A stretch of 64,000 bases of DNA from Sphingosinicella xenopeptidilytica (GTDB taxonomy: Bacteria; Pseudomonadota; Alphaproteobacteria; Sphingomonadales; Sphingomonadaceae), in NCBI RefSeq assembly GCF_042676985.1, contig NZ_JBHTIK010000005.1:62001-126000 (forward strand), given 5' to 3'. The position numbers and the translations under genes are program-made. Below the pieces are notes generated by a model. That model was given only the letters and a program-made list of their open reading frames with translations, did not search any database and was not told the DNA's origin. The number at the start of each line of letters is the position of its first letter. Position 1 is the first letter of the stretch. This document shows positions 8,471 to 16,461 of the stretch, in pieces.

Positions 8471-9142
8471 ATGCAGCAGCCTGTCCGTATCGCGCCCTCC
8501 ATCCTTTCCGCTGATTTTGCCGATCTCGGCGCCGAGGTGCGGCGCATCGATGCGGTGGGCGCGGACTATATCCATGTCGACGTGATGGACGGGCATTTCG
8601 TGCCAAACATCACGATCGGACCCGCTGTGGTGAAGGCGCTGCGGCCGCACACGGCGAAGCCCTTCGACGTGCATCTGATGATCGCGCCGGTCGATTCGTT
8701 CCTTGAAGCCTTCGCGGCGGCGGGTGCGGACATTCTCTCCGTGCACCCCGAATCGGGGCCGCACCTGCACCGCACGGTCCAGACCATTCGCGCGCTCGGC
8801 AAGAAGGCGGGCGTCGTGCTCAATCCCGCGACGCCGCTCAGCGTGCTCGATTATGTGATCGAGGATCTGGACCTCGTGCTCGTGATGAGCGTGAACCCCG
8901 GCTTCGGCGGGCAGTCGTTCATCGATAGCCAGCTCCGCAAGATCGAGGCGATCCGGACGCTGATCGATGCGACGGGCAAGACCATCGACCTCGAAGTGGA
9001 CGGCGGCATCGACATGGTGACCGCGCCGCGCGCCATCGCGGCGGGCGCGGACGTGCTCGTTGCGGGCACGGCGACGTTCCGGGGAGGCCCGGATGCCTAC
9101 GCGGCGAACATCGCGCGCCTCAGGGGAGGCGGCGCGGCGTGA
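8471..9142 (+). CDS. rpe: Ribulose-phosphate 3-epimerase
   Basis: It interconverts ribulose 5-phosphate and xylulose 5-phosphate in the pentose phosphate pathway. The TIM-barrel hallmarks are all present: APSILSADF near the start, HVDVMDGHFVPN, HLMI, VMSVNPGFGGQSF and EVDGGI. The start at 8471 (MQQPVRIAPS) gives 223 residues, matching the family. A TTG at 8423 that overlaps the rsmB stop would add 16 residues not seen in relatives. No strong ribosome binding site precedes 8471, so coupling to rsmB is possible. It overlaps the next gene by GTGA. Confidence 0.95.
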   Translation: MQQPVRIAPSILSADFADLGAEVRRIDAVGADYIHVDVMDGHFVPNITIGPAVVKALRPHTAKPFDVHLMIAPVDSFLEAFAAAGADILSVHPESGPHLHRTVQTIRALGKKAGVVLNPATPLSVLDYVIEDLDLVLVMSVNPGFGGQSFIDSQLRKIEAIRTLIDATGKTIDLEVDGGIDMVTAPRAIAAGADVLVAGTATFRGGPDAYAANIARLRGGGAA

Positions 9143-10872
9143 GCGATGCGGGCGGCAGGGATGATGGCGGGCGTGACGGCCAGCGCCTGACGCGCGGACG
9201 CGGCGCGGCGCGGACGCTCGGTGCACGCCTTTCCGAAAAGCTTGCCCGCATCGGCTATGCGACGCCGCTCCACAATCGCAAGCTGCGCGGGCGTCCGCCG
9301 CTGAAACTGCTTGCGGTGACGACGGACCCGATCGTGGGCGATGTCGCGGCGGGCCGCGAGATCGCAGCGGGCAAGCTCAGCTTCGGCGGGCATACGGAGG
9401 CGGTCCGCACGCTCAATTTCGCGACGGCACGCGCACCGCTCGCGTGGCGCGAATGGGTGCACGGTTTCGAATGGCTGCGCGACCTTGCGGCGGCGAGCGA
9501 CCGCAAGAAAGGCGCGATCGTTGCCGAACTCGTCGTCGAGGCGTGGCTTGCGAGCTACCGCGAGTATGACGAACTCGCTTGGCGCGCCGATCTCGCCGGG
9601 CGGCGGCTGATGTTCTGGCCGCTCTATGCGCCCTATATCCTGTCGCGCAGCGAGCCCATCTATCGCAGCCTCGTGCTCAACCACCTCGCCCGCGCCGCAC
9701 GCCATGTGGACCGGGCGTGCGAGAAGATGCCGGAGGGGATGCCGCGCGTGGAGGCGGCTGCGGGCCTGCTCGCGGCGGGGCTGATCCTGCCGGAAGGTGC
9801 AGCGCGTACTGTGCGCGCGGAAAATGCACTGCGGAAGGCGCTCGAAGACGTGCTGCTTCCGGGCGGCGGGGTCGCCAGCCGGCGGCCTTCGGATGCGCTC
9901 GCGCTCCTCGAACGGCTGCTGACGCTCCGCGCCTTTTACGAGGCGCGCAAGACCGAGCTTTCCGAGGTGGTCGCCGAGGCGATCGAGACGGTGTCTTCGG
10001 GCGTGAAGGGTTTGCTGCTCGGTGACGGGCGGCTCGCATCGATCCACGGCGGCAACGTCTGCGCGCCGGAGCGGATCGCCAAGGCGCTCGCGCTCGTCGG
10101 CGGCAATGTGCGGCCGACGCGGAACGGTGCAGCATCGGGCTTCCAGCGCATGGACGCGGGCAAGACGGTGATCGTCGTCGACGCGGGGCCGCCGCCCGCG
10201 AAGGACGTGGGCAGCGGCGCACATGCCGGAACGCTCGCCTTCGAGATGTCGGACGGCGACGCGCGCATGGTCATCAACTGCGGTGGCGCGGACGGCGCGG
10301 CGGCGGCGCTTCCGGATGCGCTCGAAGGCCTGCTGCGGACGACGGCGGCGCATTCGACGCTCATCGTGAACGACACCAATTCGACACGGCTGCTCGTTGG
10401 CGGCGGGCTCGGCAAGGGTGTCGGCGAAGTCGTCGTCACGCGCCATGAAAGCGAGGAGGGCTGCTGGCTCGATGCGACGCACGACGGCTATGCGAAGCGC
10501 TTCGGCGTCATCCACCGCCGCCGCATCTTCCTTGCCGCAGACGGGCGCGATATTCGGGGCGAGGATGCGCTCGAACCCGCGCGCGCCACGCGGCTGCTCG
10601 GGCGCCGCAAGGCGATCCCGTTCGACGTGCGCTTCCACCTCGCGCCCGGTGTCGAGGCGACGCCGACCGCGGACGGCAAGGGCGCGCTCGTGAAACTGGC
10701 GGCGGGACGCGTGTGGCAGATGAAGGTGCGCGGCGGCCGCCTGACGGTTGACGAGAGCATCTTCGTCGACGAAAGCGGCAAGCATCGCAGCGTGGCGCAG
10801 ATCGTCGTCAGCGGCGAAACGGAAAGTGGCGGCGCGACGGTCAACTGGTCGTTCAAGCGCGCAAGCAAGTAA
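9139..10872 (+). CDS. Heparinase II/III-family protein
   Basis: This 577-residue protein resembles the bacterial heparinase II/III group: an alpha-helical N-terminal part (about 60-270, with FNFA/WREWVHGFEWLRDL-type helices) and a C-terminal beta-rich domain (about 340-560) containing AAHSTLIVNDTNSTRLL. Family members are polysaccharide lyases or of unknown activity; those encoded beside purH in alphaproteobacteria have no proven substrate. No signal peptide is visible, which is odd for a lyase acting on external polymers. The GTG start overlaps the rpe stop, and purH begins 15 bases downstream, so all three are probably co-transcribed. Confidence 0.85.
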   Translation: MSDAGGRDDGGRDGQRLTRGRGAARTLGARLSEKLARIGYATPLHNRKLRGRPPLKLLAVTTDPIVGDVAAGREIAAGKLSFGGHTEAVRTLNFATARAPLAWREWVHGFEWLRDLAAASDRKKGAIVAELVVEAWLASYREYDELAWRADLAGRRLMFWPLYAPYILSRSEPIYRSLVLNHLARAARHVDRACEKMPEGMPRVEAAAGLLAAGLILPEGAARTVRAENALRKALEDVLLPGGGVASRRPSDALALLERLLTLRAFYEARKTELSEVVAEAIETVSSGVKGLLLGDGRLASIHGGNVCAPERIAKALALVGGNVRPTRNGAASGFQRMDAGKTVIVVDAGPPPAKDVGSGAHAGTLAFEMSDGDARMVINCGGADGAAAALPDALEGLLRTTAAHSTLIVNDTNSTRLLVGGGLGKGVGEVVVTRHESEEGCWLDATHDGYAKRFGVIHRRRIFLAADGRDIRGEDALEPARATRLLGRRKAIPFDVRFHLAPGVEATPTADGKGALVKLAAGRVWQMKVRGGRLTVDESIFVDESGKHRSVAQIVVSGETESGGATVNWSFKRASK

Positions 10873-10887
10873 CAGGCAGGACATACG

Positions 10888-12480
10888 ATGAGCGAGATGC
10901 CGGTGAAGGTCACCCGGGCACTGATTTCGGTTTCGGACAAGACGGGCGTGGTCGACCTCGCGCAGGCGCTCGCGGCACGGGGCGTGGAACTGCTTTCGAC
11001 CGGCGGAACGGCGAAGGCGCTGCGCGACGCGGGGCTCGGCGTGAAGGACGTGTCCGAACACACCGGCTTCCCGGAGATGATGGACGGGCGCGTGAAGACG
11101 CTGCACCCGAAGGTGCACGGCGGGCTGCTGGCGCTGCGCGATCATCCCGAGCACGCCGCCGCGATGCGCGACCACGACATCGCGCCGATCGACGTGGTGG
11201 TGGTGAACCTCTACCCGTTCGAGGCGACGGTCGCGAAGGGCGCGGCGCGCGACGAGATCATCGAAAACATCGACATCGGCGGGCCTTCGATGGTACGCTC
11301 GGCGGCGAAGAACCATGGCTATGTCGCGATCCTCACCGATCCCGCCGACTACGCGGAGTTCATCGCGGCGCTCGATGCGAACGATGGGGCGACCGACCTT
11401 GCGCTGAGGAAGCGGCTTGCCGCGAAGGCGTTCGCGGCGACGGCGGCCTATGATAGCGCGATCTCCTCGTGGTTCGCATTCGGCGATCAGGGCAAGCTGT
11501 TCCCCGACACGCTGACGGTCGCGATGACGCGCGGCGACGAACTTCGCTACGGCGAGAATCCGCACCAGAAGGCGGCGTTTTATGCGCCGCGCGGGCCGCA
11601 CACCAAGGGCATCGGACAGGCCCGGCAGGTGCAGGGCAAGGAGCTCAGCTACAACAATCTGAACGATGCCGACGGCGCGCTCGAACTCATCGCCGAGTTC
11701 AAGGATGCGGGTCCGGCGGTCGCGATCATCAAGCACGCGAACCCCTGCGGCGTGGCGACGGGCACGAGCCTTGCCGATGCCTACGGCGCGGCGCTGGCCT
11801 GCGACCCCGTCTCGGCGTTCGGCGGCATCATCGCGGTGAACCGGCCGCTCGACGCGGCGGCGGCGGAGGCGATCACCGGTATCTTCACCGAGGTCGTCGT
11901 GGCGCCGGATGCCGATGAAGCGGCGCTTGCGATCTTCGCGAAGAAGAAGAACCTGCGCCTGCTGCTCACCGAGTTGCCGAACCCGGCGCGCGGCGGCCTT
12001 GCACTCAAGACCATCGCGGGCGGCTATCTTCTGCAATCGCGCGATAATGGCGCGATCGGCGTCGATGACCTGAAGATCGTCACCGCGCGCCAGCCGAGCC
12101 CGCAGGAACTGGCCGACATGCTGTTCGCGTGGCGCGTGGCGAAACACGTGAAATCGAACGCCATCGTCTATGCGAAGGACGGTGCGACTGCCGGCATCGG
12201 CGCGGGGCAGATGAGCCGCCTCGATTCAGCGCGCATTGCCGCGTGGAAGGCGCGCGACGCCGCCGAGGCGGCGGGCTGGGCGCAGGCGAAAACGGTCGGC
12301 TCGGCGGTGGCTTCGGACGCCTTCTTCCCGTTCGCGGACGGCCTCCTTGCGGCGGCGGATGCGGGTGCGACGGCGGTGATCCAGCCGGGCGGTTCGATCC
12401 GTGACGACGAGGTGATCGCGGCCGCGAACGAAAAGGGCCTTGCCATGGCATTCACCGGGATGCGCCACTTCCGCCACTAG
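10888..12480 (+). CDS. purH: Bifunctional AICAR formyltransferase/IMP cyclohydrolase
   Basis: It carries out the last two steps of IMP synthesis. The N-terminal cyclohydrolase domain (about 1-195) shows ALISVSDKTG, STGGTAKALRDAG and KTLHPKVHGGLL. The transformylase domain follows, with KHANPCGVA, SAFGGIIAVNRPLD and the terminal GGSIRDDEVIAAANE and MAFTGMRHFRH motifs. The 530-residue length is exact for PurH. GGCAGGACAT precedes the ATG. It is the last gene of the rsmB-rpe-heparinase-purH series. Confidence 0.98.
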   Translation: MSEMPVKVTRALISVSDKTGVVDLAQALAARGVELLSTGGTAKALRDAGLGVKDVSEHTGFPEMMDGRVKTLHPKVHGGLLALRDHPEHAAAMRDHDIAPIDVVVVNLYPFEATVAKGAARDEIIENIDIGGPSMVRSAAKNHGYVAILTDPADYAEFIAALDANDGATDLALRKRLAAKAFAATAAYDSAISSWFAFGDQGKLFPDTLTVAMTRGDELRYGENPHQKAAFYAPRGPHTKGIGQARQVQGKELSYNNLNDADGALELIAEFKDAGPAVAIIKHANPCGVATGTSLADAYGAALACDPVSAFGGIIAVNRPLDAAAAEAITGIFTEVVVAPDADEAALAIFAKKKNLRLLLTELPNPARGGLALKTIAGGYLLQSRDNGAIGVDDLKIVTARQPSPQELADMLFAWRVAKHVKSNAIVYAKDGATAGIGAGQMSRLDSARIAAWKARDAAEAAGWAQAKTVGSAVASDAFFPFADGLLAAADAGATAVIQPGGSIRDDEVIAAANEKGLAMAFTGMRHFRH

Positions 12481-12550
12481 GACGAATCGTTCCGCTTTCA
12501 CTTTGAAAAGCGTAGGCTCCGTGCTTCGCAACAGGGCGAGGGAGGAAGCC

Positions 12551-13039
12551 ATGCGTGTTCTCTGTCTTGGCGTAGTGTTGGCGTTTTCGGCATCCACGGC
12601 GCTGGCGGCGGACATCAAGCTTTCGCCCGCCGATACGGCGGCGGCGTTCAAGGCAGCGGGGTTCGTGAAGAAGGGGAGCCGCTGGGAAGGCTGCGGCGAT
12701 CCGGGCACGATGTCGTATACGCCCGGCGCAATCGAAACGGTGCGCGATATCAACGGCGATGGCCAGCCGGAAGCTATTATCACCGAAGGCAGCACTTACT
12801 GCTTCGGCCATACGGGCACGGGCTACACGATCGTCAGCAAGCAGGCGGCGGGCGGCTGGAAGGTCATCTCCGGCGGCTCCGGCATTCCGAACCTGCTCGC
12901 CACGAAGGGCGTGGGCGGATGGCCGGACATCGAGATCGGCGGCCCCGGCTTCTGCTTCCCGGTCGAACGCTGGAACGGCAAGGAATACCGGTTGCATCGC
13001 CATCAGTATGAAGGCAAGGCCTGCCGTCCCCCCAACTGA
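12551..13039 (+). CDS. Small exported protein with a DxNxDG calcium-type loop
   Basis: I do not recognise a named family. The 162-residue product has a clear signal peptide (residues 1-19, MRVLCLGVVLAFSASTALAA) and a mature domain with one acidic loop, DINGDGQPE, of the kind that binds calcium in EF-hand-like and FG-GAP/VCBS repeats. Four cysteines in the mature part (CGDP, YCFG, FCFP, KACRPP) could form two disulfides in the periplasm. GGAGG eight bases before the ATG fixes the start. It lies between purH and trmB on the same strand, with spacing that suggests its own expression or a loose operon. Confidence 0.8.
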   Translation: MRVLCLGVVLAFSASTALAADIKLSPADTAAAFKAAGFVKKGSRWEGCGDPGTMSYTPGAIETVRDINGDGQPEAIITEGSTYCFGHTGTGYTIVSKQAAGGWKVISGGSGIPNLLATKGVGGWPDIEIGGPGFCFPVERWNGKEYRLHRHQYEGKACRPPN

Positions 13040-13053
13040 TCCGACGAGTTTCG

Positions 13054-13734
13054 ATGTCCGATCCGACCACCATCCGCCGTTTGTATGGGCGGCGGCAGGC
13101 ATTTGCGCTGCGTAACCGGGCGCAGCGGCTTGTCGAGGAACTGCTGCCCGCTGTGGCGGTGCCGAAGGATGAGTCGCTGGATGCCGCGCGGTTATTCGGC
13201 AAGGCATGCCTGCTGGAGTTGGAGATCGGGTTCGGCAAAGGCGAGCACTTGGTCGCGCACGCTGCCGCGCGGCCGGAGACGGGATTCATCGGCTGCGAAC
13301 CGTTCCTGAACGGCGTCACCGGACTGCTCGGCCATATCGAGGACGAGGGGCTGACGAATGTTCGCGTGCACGACGGCGACGCGCTGAATGTGCTGGAACG
13401 CCTGCCCGATGCCTCGCTGGAACGCGTCTATCTGCTGCACCCCGATCCGTGGCCGAAGGCGCGGCACGCCAAGCGGCGTTTTGTCAATCCGGGGCCGCTC
13501 GATCGCATTGCCGCGAAGCTGAGGCCGGGCGGCGAATTCCGGCTCGCCACCGATCATCCCGTCTACATGCGCTGGGCGGTGATGCAGATGGTGCGGCGGG
13601 CGGATTTCGAATGGCTTGCGGAGCATCCTTCCGACTGGGAGACTCGCCCCGACGACTGGCCGCCGACACGCTACGGCGAATGGGCGGCGGGCGAAGGGCG
13701 GCCGATCTGGTATTTCCGGTATCGGCGGCGATAG
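13054..13734 (+). CDS. trmB: tRNA (guanine-N7)-methyltransferase
   Basis: It makes m7G46 in the variable loop of tRNAs. The SAM-binding motif LEIGFGKGEHL and the family signature PDPWPKARHAKRR are present, and the C-terminus has the TRYGEWAAGEGRPIWYF segment typical of alphaproteobacterial TrmB. Length is 226 residues. It follows the small exported protein after 14 bases and is followed by a crotonase gene after 11 bases, so these may be co-transcribed without a shared function. Confidence 0.95.
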   Translation: MSDPTTIRRLYGRRQAFALRNRAQRLVEELLPAVAVPKDESLDAARLFGKACLLELEIGFGKGEHLVAHAAARPETGFIGCEPFLNGVTGLLGHIEDEGLTNVRVHDGDALNVLERLPDASLERVYLLHPDPWPKARHAKRRFVNPGPLDRIAAKLRPGGEFRLATDHPVYMRWAVMQMVRRADFEWLAEHPSDWETRPDDWPPTRYGEWAAGEGRPIWYFRYRRR

Positions 13735-13745
13735 GGAGTATGGAC

Positions 13746-14546
13746 ATGACTGCGAACGAAGCTCCTGTGATGACAGCGATGGAAGGCGGCGTTCTGCGGT
13801 TGACGCTGAACGCGCCGTCCGCGCGGAACAGCCTGTCCTTCGCGATGATCGAGGCGCTGCGCACCGCGCTCCGCGATGCGGATGCGGACCGCGCAGTGCG
13901 TGTCATCGTGATCGCGGCTGCGGGGCATGTGTTTTCCGCCGGGCATGATCTCAAGGAAATGGATGCAGCGCGCACCGCGGAGGACGGCGGGCGCGGAGCG
14001 TTCATTCGGCTGTTCGAGGCGTGCGGCCAGTTGATGCAGGAGGTCGTGAACCATCGCTGCCCGGTGATCGCCGAGGTGGCGGGTGTTGCGACGGCGGCCG
14101 GGTGCCAGCTCGTTGCGAGCTGCGACCTCGCCGTGGCGGGCAGGGCCGCGCGGTTCGCGACGCCGGGCGTGCGGATCGGGCTGTTCTGTTCGACGCCGAT
14201 GGTGGCGCTGACGCGCAACCTTTCGGTGAAGCACGCGATGGAAATGCTGCTGACGGGCGATCTTATCGACGCGGCGCGCGCGGCCGAGATCGGTCTCGTC
14301 AACCGCGTGGTGGATGACGCCGCGCTCACCGCCGAGACGATGGCGTTCGCGGCGCAGATCGCGGGGCGCTCGCAGCTGACGGTCGGCATCGGCAAGCGTG
14401 CTTTCTACGCGCAGCGCGAAATGCCGCTCGCCGAGGCCTATGCCTATGCGTCGACGGTGATGGCGGAAAACATGATGGCGGCCGATGCCTGCGAGGGCAT
14501 CGGTGCCTTCATCGCGAAGCGCGATCCCGTCTGGCGGGATCAGTAA
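13746..14546 (+). CDS. Crotonase-fold protein lacking the hydratase glutamates
   Basis: The fold is that of enoyl-CoA hydratase, with the oxyanion-hole segments AGHDLKEM and GVATAAGCQL. The two glutamates that hydrate enoyl-CoA in true hydratases are replaced: Gln121 in GCQLV and Gly141 in FATPGVRIG. Annotated relatives such as mammalian ECHDC3 share these changes, so it probably catalyses another CoA-thioester reaction. The ATG at 13746 was chosen because GGGAG lies seven bases upstream; the ATG at 13740 is too close to it. It runs seven bases past the end of the convergent sugar dehydrogenase gene. Confidence 0.85.
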   Translation: MTANEAPVMTAMEGGVLRLTLNAPSARNSLSFAMIEALRTALRDADADRAVRVIVIAAAGHVFSAGHDLKEMDAARTAEDGGRGAFIRLFEACGQLMQEVVNHRCPVIAEVAGVATAAGCQLVASCDLAVAGRAARFATPGVRIGLFCSTPMVALTRNLSVKHAMEMLLTGDLIDAARAAEIGLVNRVVDDAALTAETMAFAAQIAGRSQLTVGIGKRAFYAQREMPLAEAYAYASTVMAENMMAADACEGIGAFIAKRDPVWRDQ

Positions 14547-15691
14547 GCGGGCGTCAGCTTCAGGAGGCGGCCGTTCTCGCCGTCCTCAAGCAGCCAGATC
14601 GCGCCGTCTGGGCCTTGCTCGACGGCGCGGATGCGGGCTTCCATCGGCCACTGGTCGGCCTTGGTTGCGGTCTCGCCGTTGAGGTCGACGCGGATCAGCG
14701 CCTCGCCCGAAAGCGCGCCGATGAAGGCGTCGCCCTTCCAGTCGGGGAACAGGTCGCCCTTGTAGATGAGCAGGCTTGAGGGCGAGATCGAGGGATTCCA
14801 GAACACCTTCGGCGGCTCGAAGCCGTCGCCGGGCGCATGGTCGGGGATGTCCTTGCCGTCGTAATGGTCGCCGTTCGAGACCTTGGGATAGCCGTAGTTG
14901 GTTCCGGCCTTGATGAGATTGAGTTCGTCGCCGCCCTTCGGGCCCATCTCCATCTCCCAGAGCCGGCCCTCGCTATCGAAATCGATGCCGAGCGGATTGC
15001 GGATGCCGTAGGCCCACACCTGCGCCTTCACGCGGCCCTGATCGTAGAAGGGGTTGTCCGACGGAATCATGCCCGTGTCGGACAGGCGCACGATCTTGCC
15101 GAGGTTGGCGGTGAGGTCCTGTGCCGGATCGAACTTCTGCCGCTCGCCGCTCGACACGTACATCATGCCGTCCGGGCCGAAGGCGATGCGGTGGCCGTAG
15201 TGGCCCTGCCCGGAGACCTTGGGCTCCTGCCGCCAGATCACCTGCAGGCCTTCGATGCGGGGTGTGCCTTCCAGCACCAGCTTGCCGCGCGCCACCGCCG
15301 CGCCGCGCGTGTCGCCGTCGCCGGCTTCCGCGAAGCTTAGATAGATGTAGCCGTTGTTCGCGAAATCAGGGTGCACGGCGACGTCGCCGAGGCCGCCCTG
15401 TCCGCCGTAGTCGACCTTGGGCACGCCCGCGACATCGACCGTGTCGCCGCCGAGGCGGACCAGCTTCAGCACGCCTTTCTTCTCGGTGACGAGGATGCGG
15501 CCATCGGGGAGGAAGGCGAGCGCCCACGGCTCTTCGAACTTGCCCATTTCGGCCGAGGTGAAGGGCTTGCCTGACTTTGTCGTGGTGGCGGGTGTGGTGT
15601 CGGCGCTGTCGCCGGCGGCGGAGCCGTTTGCGCCGCAGGCGGCGAGGGCAAGCGCGGAAACGAGGGCGAGCGCGGGGAGGGAGCGGATCAT
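14540..15691 (-). CDS. PQQ-dependent aldose sugar dehydrogenase-like lipoprotein
   Basis: The mature protein resembles the soluble glucose/sorbosone dehydrogenase beta-propeller (YliI/Asd type), which oxidises aldoses with PQQ. Visible motifs are EEPWALAFLPDGRILVTEK near residue 55, GGQGGLGDVAVHP, a histidine in QGHYGHRIAFGPDG, and WAYGIRNPLGI. The first 18 residues end in LAAC, a lipobox, so the protein should be a periplasm-facing lipoprotein. TTGGAGAC precedes the ATG. No PQQ biosynthesis genes are in the window, so the organism may rely on cofactor made elsewhere or from outside. Substrate is unknown. Confidence 0.88.
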   Translation of the reverse strand: MIRSLPALALVSALALAACGANGSAAGDSADTTPATTTKSGKPFTSAEMGKFEEPWALAFLPDGRILVTEKKGVLKLVRLGGDTVDVAGVPKVDYGGQGGLGDVAVHPDFANNGYIYLSFAEAGDGDTRGAAVARGKLVLEGTPRIEGLQVIWRQEPKVSGQGHYGHRIAFGPDGMMYVSSGERQKFDPAQDLTANLGKIVRLSDTGMIPSDNPFYDQGRVKAQVWAYGIRNPLGIDFDSEGRLWEMEMGPKGGDELNLIKAGTNYGYPKVSNGDHYDGKDIPDHAPGDGFEPPKVFWNPSISPSSLLIYKGDLFPDWKGDAFIGALSGEALIRVDLNGETATKADQWPMEARIRAVEQGPDGAIWLLEDGENGRLLKLTPAY

Positions 15692-15858
15692 TGCAGCACT
15701 GTCTCCAAAAACAGTCGGGGGAATGACTGCAGGCTAACCCGGTGTTGGGTCGCTGACAAATGCCTATGGTCTTGCCCGGGCGTGCAGGGCGATGGCCTGC
15801 TCTTGCGGGGCGCTGGCTTTGCGCCTATATGGGCGGCGTTCTCCACATGGGTAGTCCA

Positions 15859-15910
15859 AGCGGAGGTCGGTTCCAAGGTTCGGGACCGGCGCCGAAGGGT
15901 CGTATCCGCT
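15859..15910 (+). promoter_or_regulatory. Structured leader before rimP
   Basis: AGCGGA (15859-15864) pairs with TCCGCT (15905-15910), enclosing a hairpin in which GGTTCC (15869-15874) pairs with GGGACC (15882-15887). The outer stem ends one base before the AGGGAGG ribosome binding site. A fold that abuts the binding site of the first gene of the nusA operon could control its translation. This is inference from pairing only. Confidence 0.4.
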
Positions 15911-15924
15911 AGGGAGGCTGGAGT

Positions 15925-16461
15925 TTGACGGACACGAAGGCGCTCGAGGCATTGGTGGAGCCGATCGCAACCGCGATGGGCTTCGATCTCGTGCGCGTTG
16001 CGCTGATGAACGGTGCGGGCGGACTGACGCTGCAGGTGATGGCGGAAGACCCCGCGACGCGGCAGCTCACCATCGATCAGTGCGCGTCGCTGAGCCGCCG
16101 CGTGTCGGACATGCTCGACGAGGTCGATCCGATTCCGGGCGAATATAATCTCGAAGTGAGTTCGCCCGGCATCGACCGGCCACTGACCCGGCTTCAGGAT
16201 TTCGCCGACTGGGCGGGATATGTCGCCAAGATCCAGCTCACCGAGCCCGCTGAAGGGCGGAAGCGGTTTCAGGGGCACATTCTCGGGCTCGATGATGCTA
16301 TGGTGCGCATCGCCGTCGAGGGACTCGGCGAGACCGCAGTGCCGTTTGCAAGTATCGCCAGCGCGAAGCTGGTGCTGACCGATGATCTCATCAAGGCAAC
16401 GAAGCCGCTCTCCAGCGAGGGCGCCGACGCGTTAGACGAAGAAGAAGAGGAAGACGACTGA
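15925..16461 (+). CDS. rimP: Ribosome maturation factor RimP
   Basis: It is needed for assembly of the 30S subunit. The 178-residue protein has the N-terminal alpha/beta domain (ALEALVEPIATAMGFDLVRV) and the motif EYNLEVSSPGIDRPL that marks RimP, followed by the small SH3-like domain and an acidic tail (DEEEEEDD). The start is TTG at 15925, supported by AGGGAGG seven bases upstream and by the MTDTKALE beginning. The stop shares one base with the nusA ATG. Confidence 0.95.
   Translation: MTDTKALEALVEPIATAMGFDLVRVALMNGAGGLTLQVMAEDPATRQLTIDQCASLSRRVSDMLDEVDPIPGEYNLEVSSPGIDRPLTRLQDFADWAGYVAKIQLTEPAEGRKRFQGHILGLDDAMVRIAVEGLGETAVPFASIASAKLVLTDDLIKATKPLSSEGADALDEEEEEDD

Noticed and set aside
9097..12147. 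Open frame of about 1,000 codons on the minus strand opposite rpe, the heparinase-like gene and purH
   Set aside because: Antisense to three strongly supported genes, with no family motif.
15692..15860. Possible tRNA gene between the sugar dehydrogenase and rimP
   Set aside because: GC-rich hairpins but no cloverleaf, no TTCGA T-arm and no acceptor stem could be fitted.
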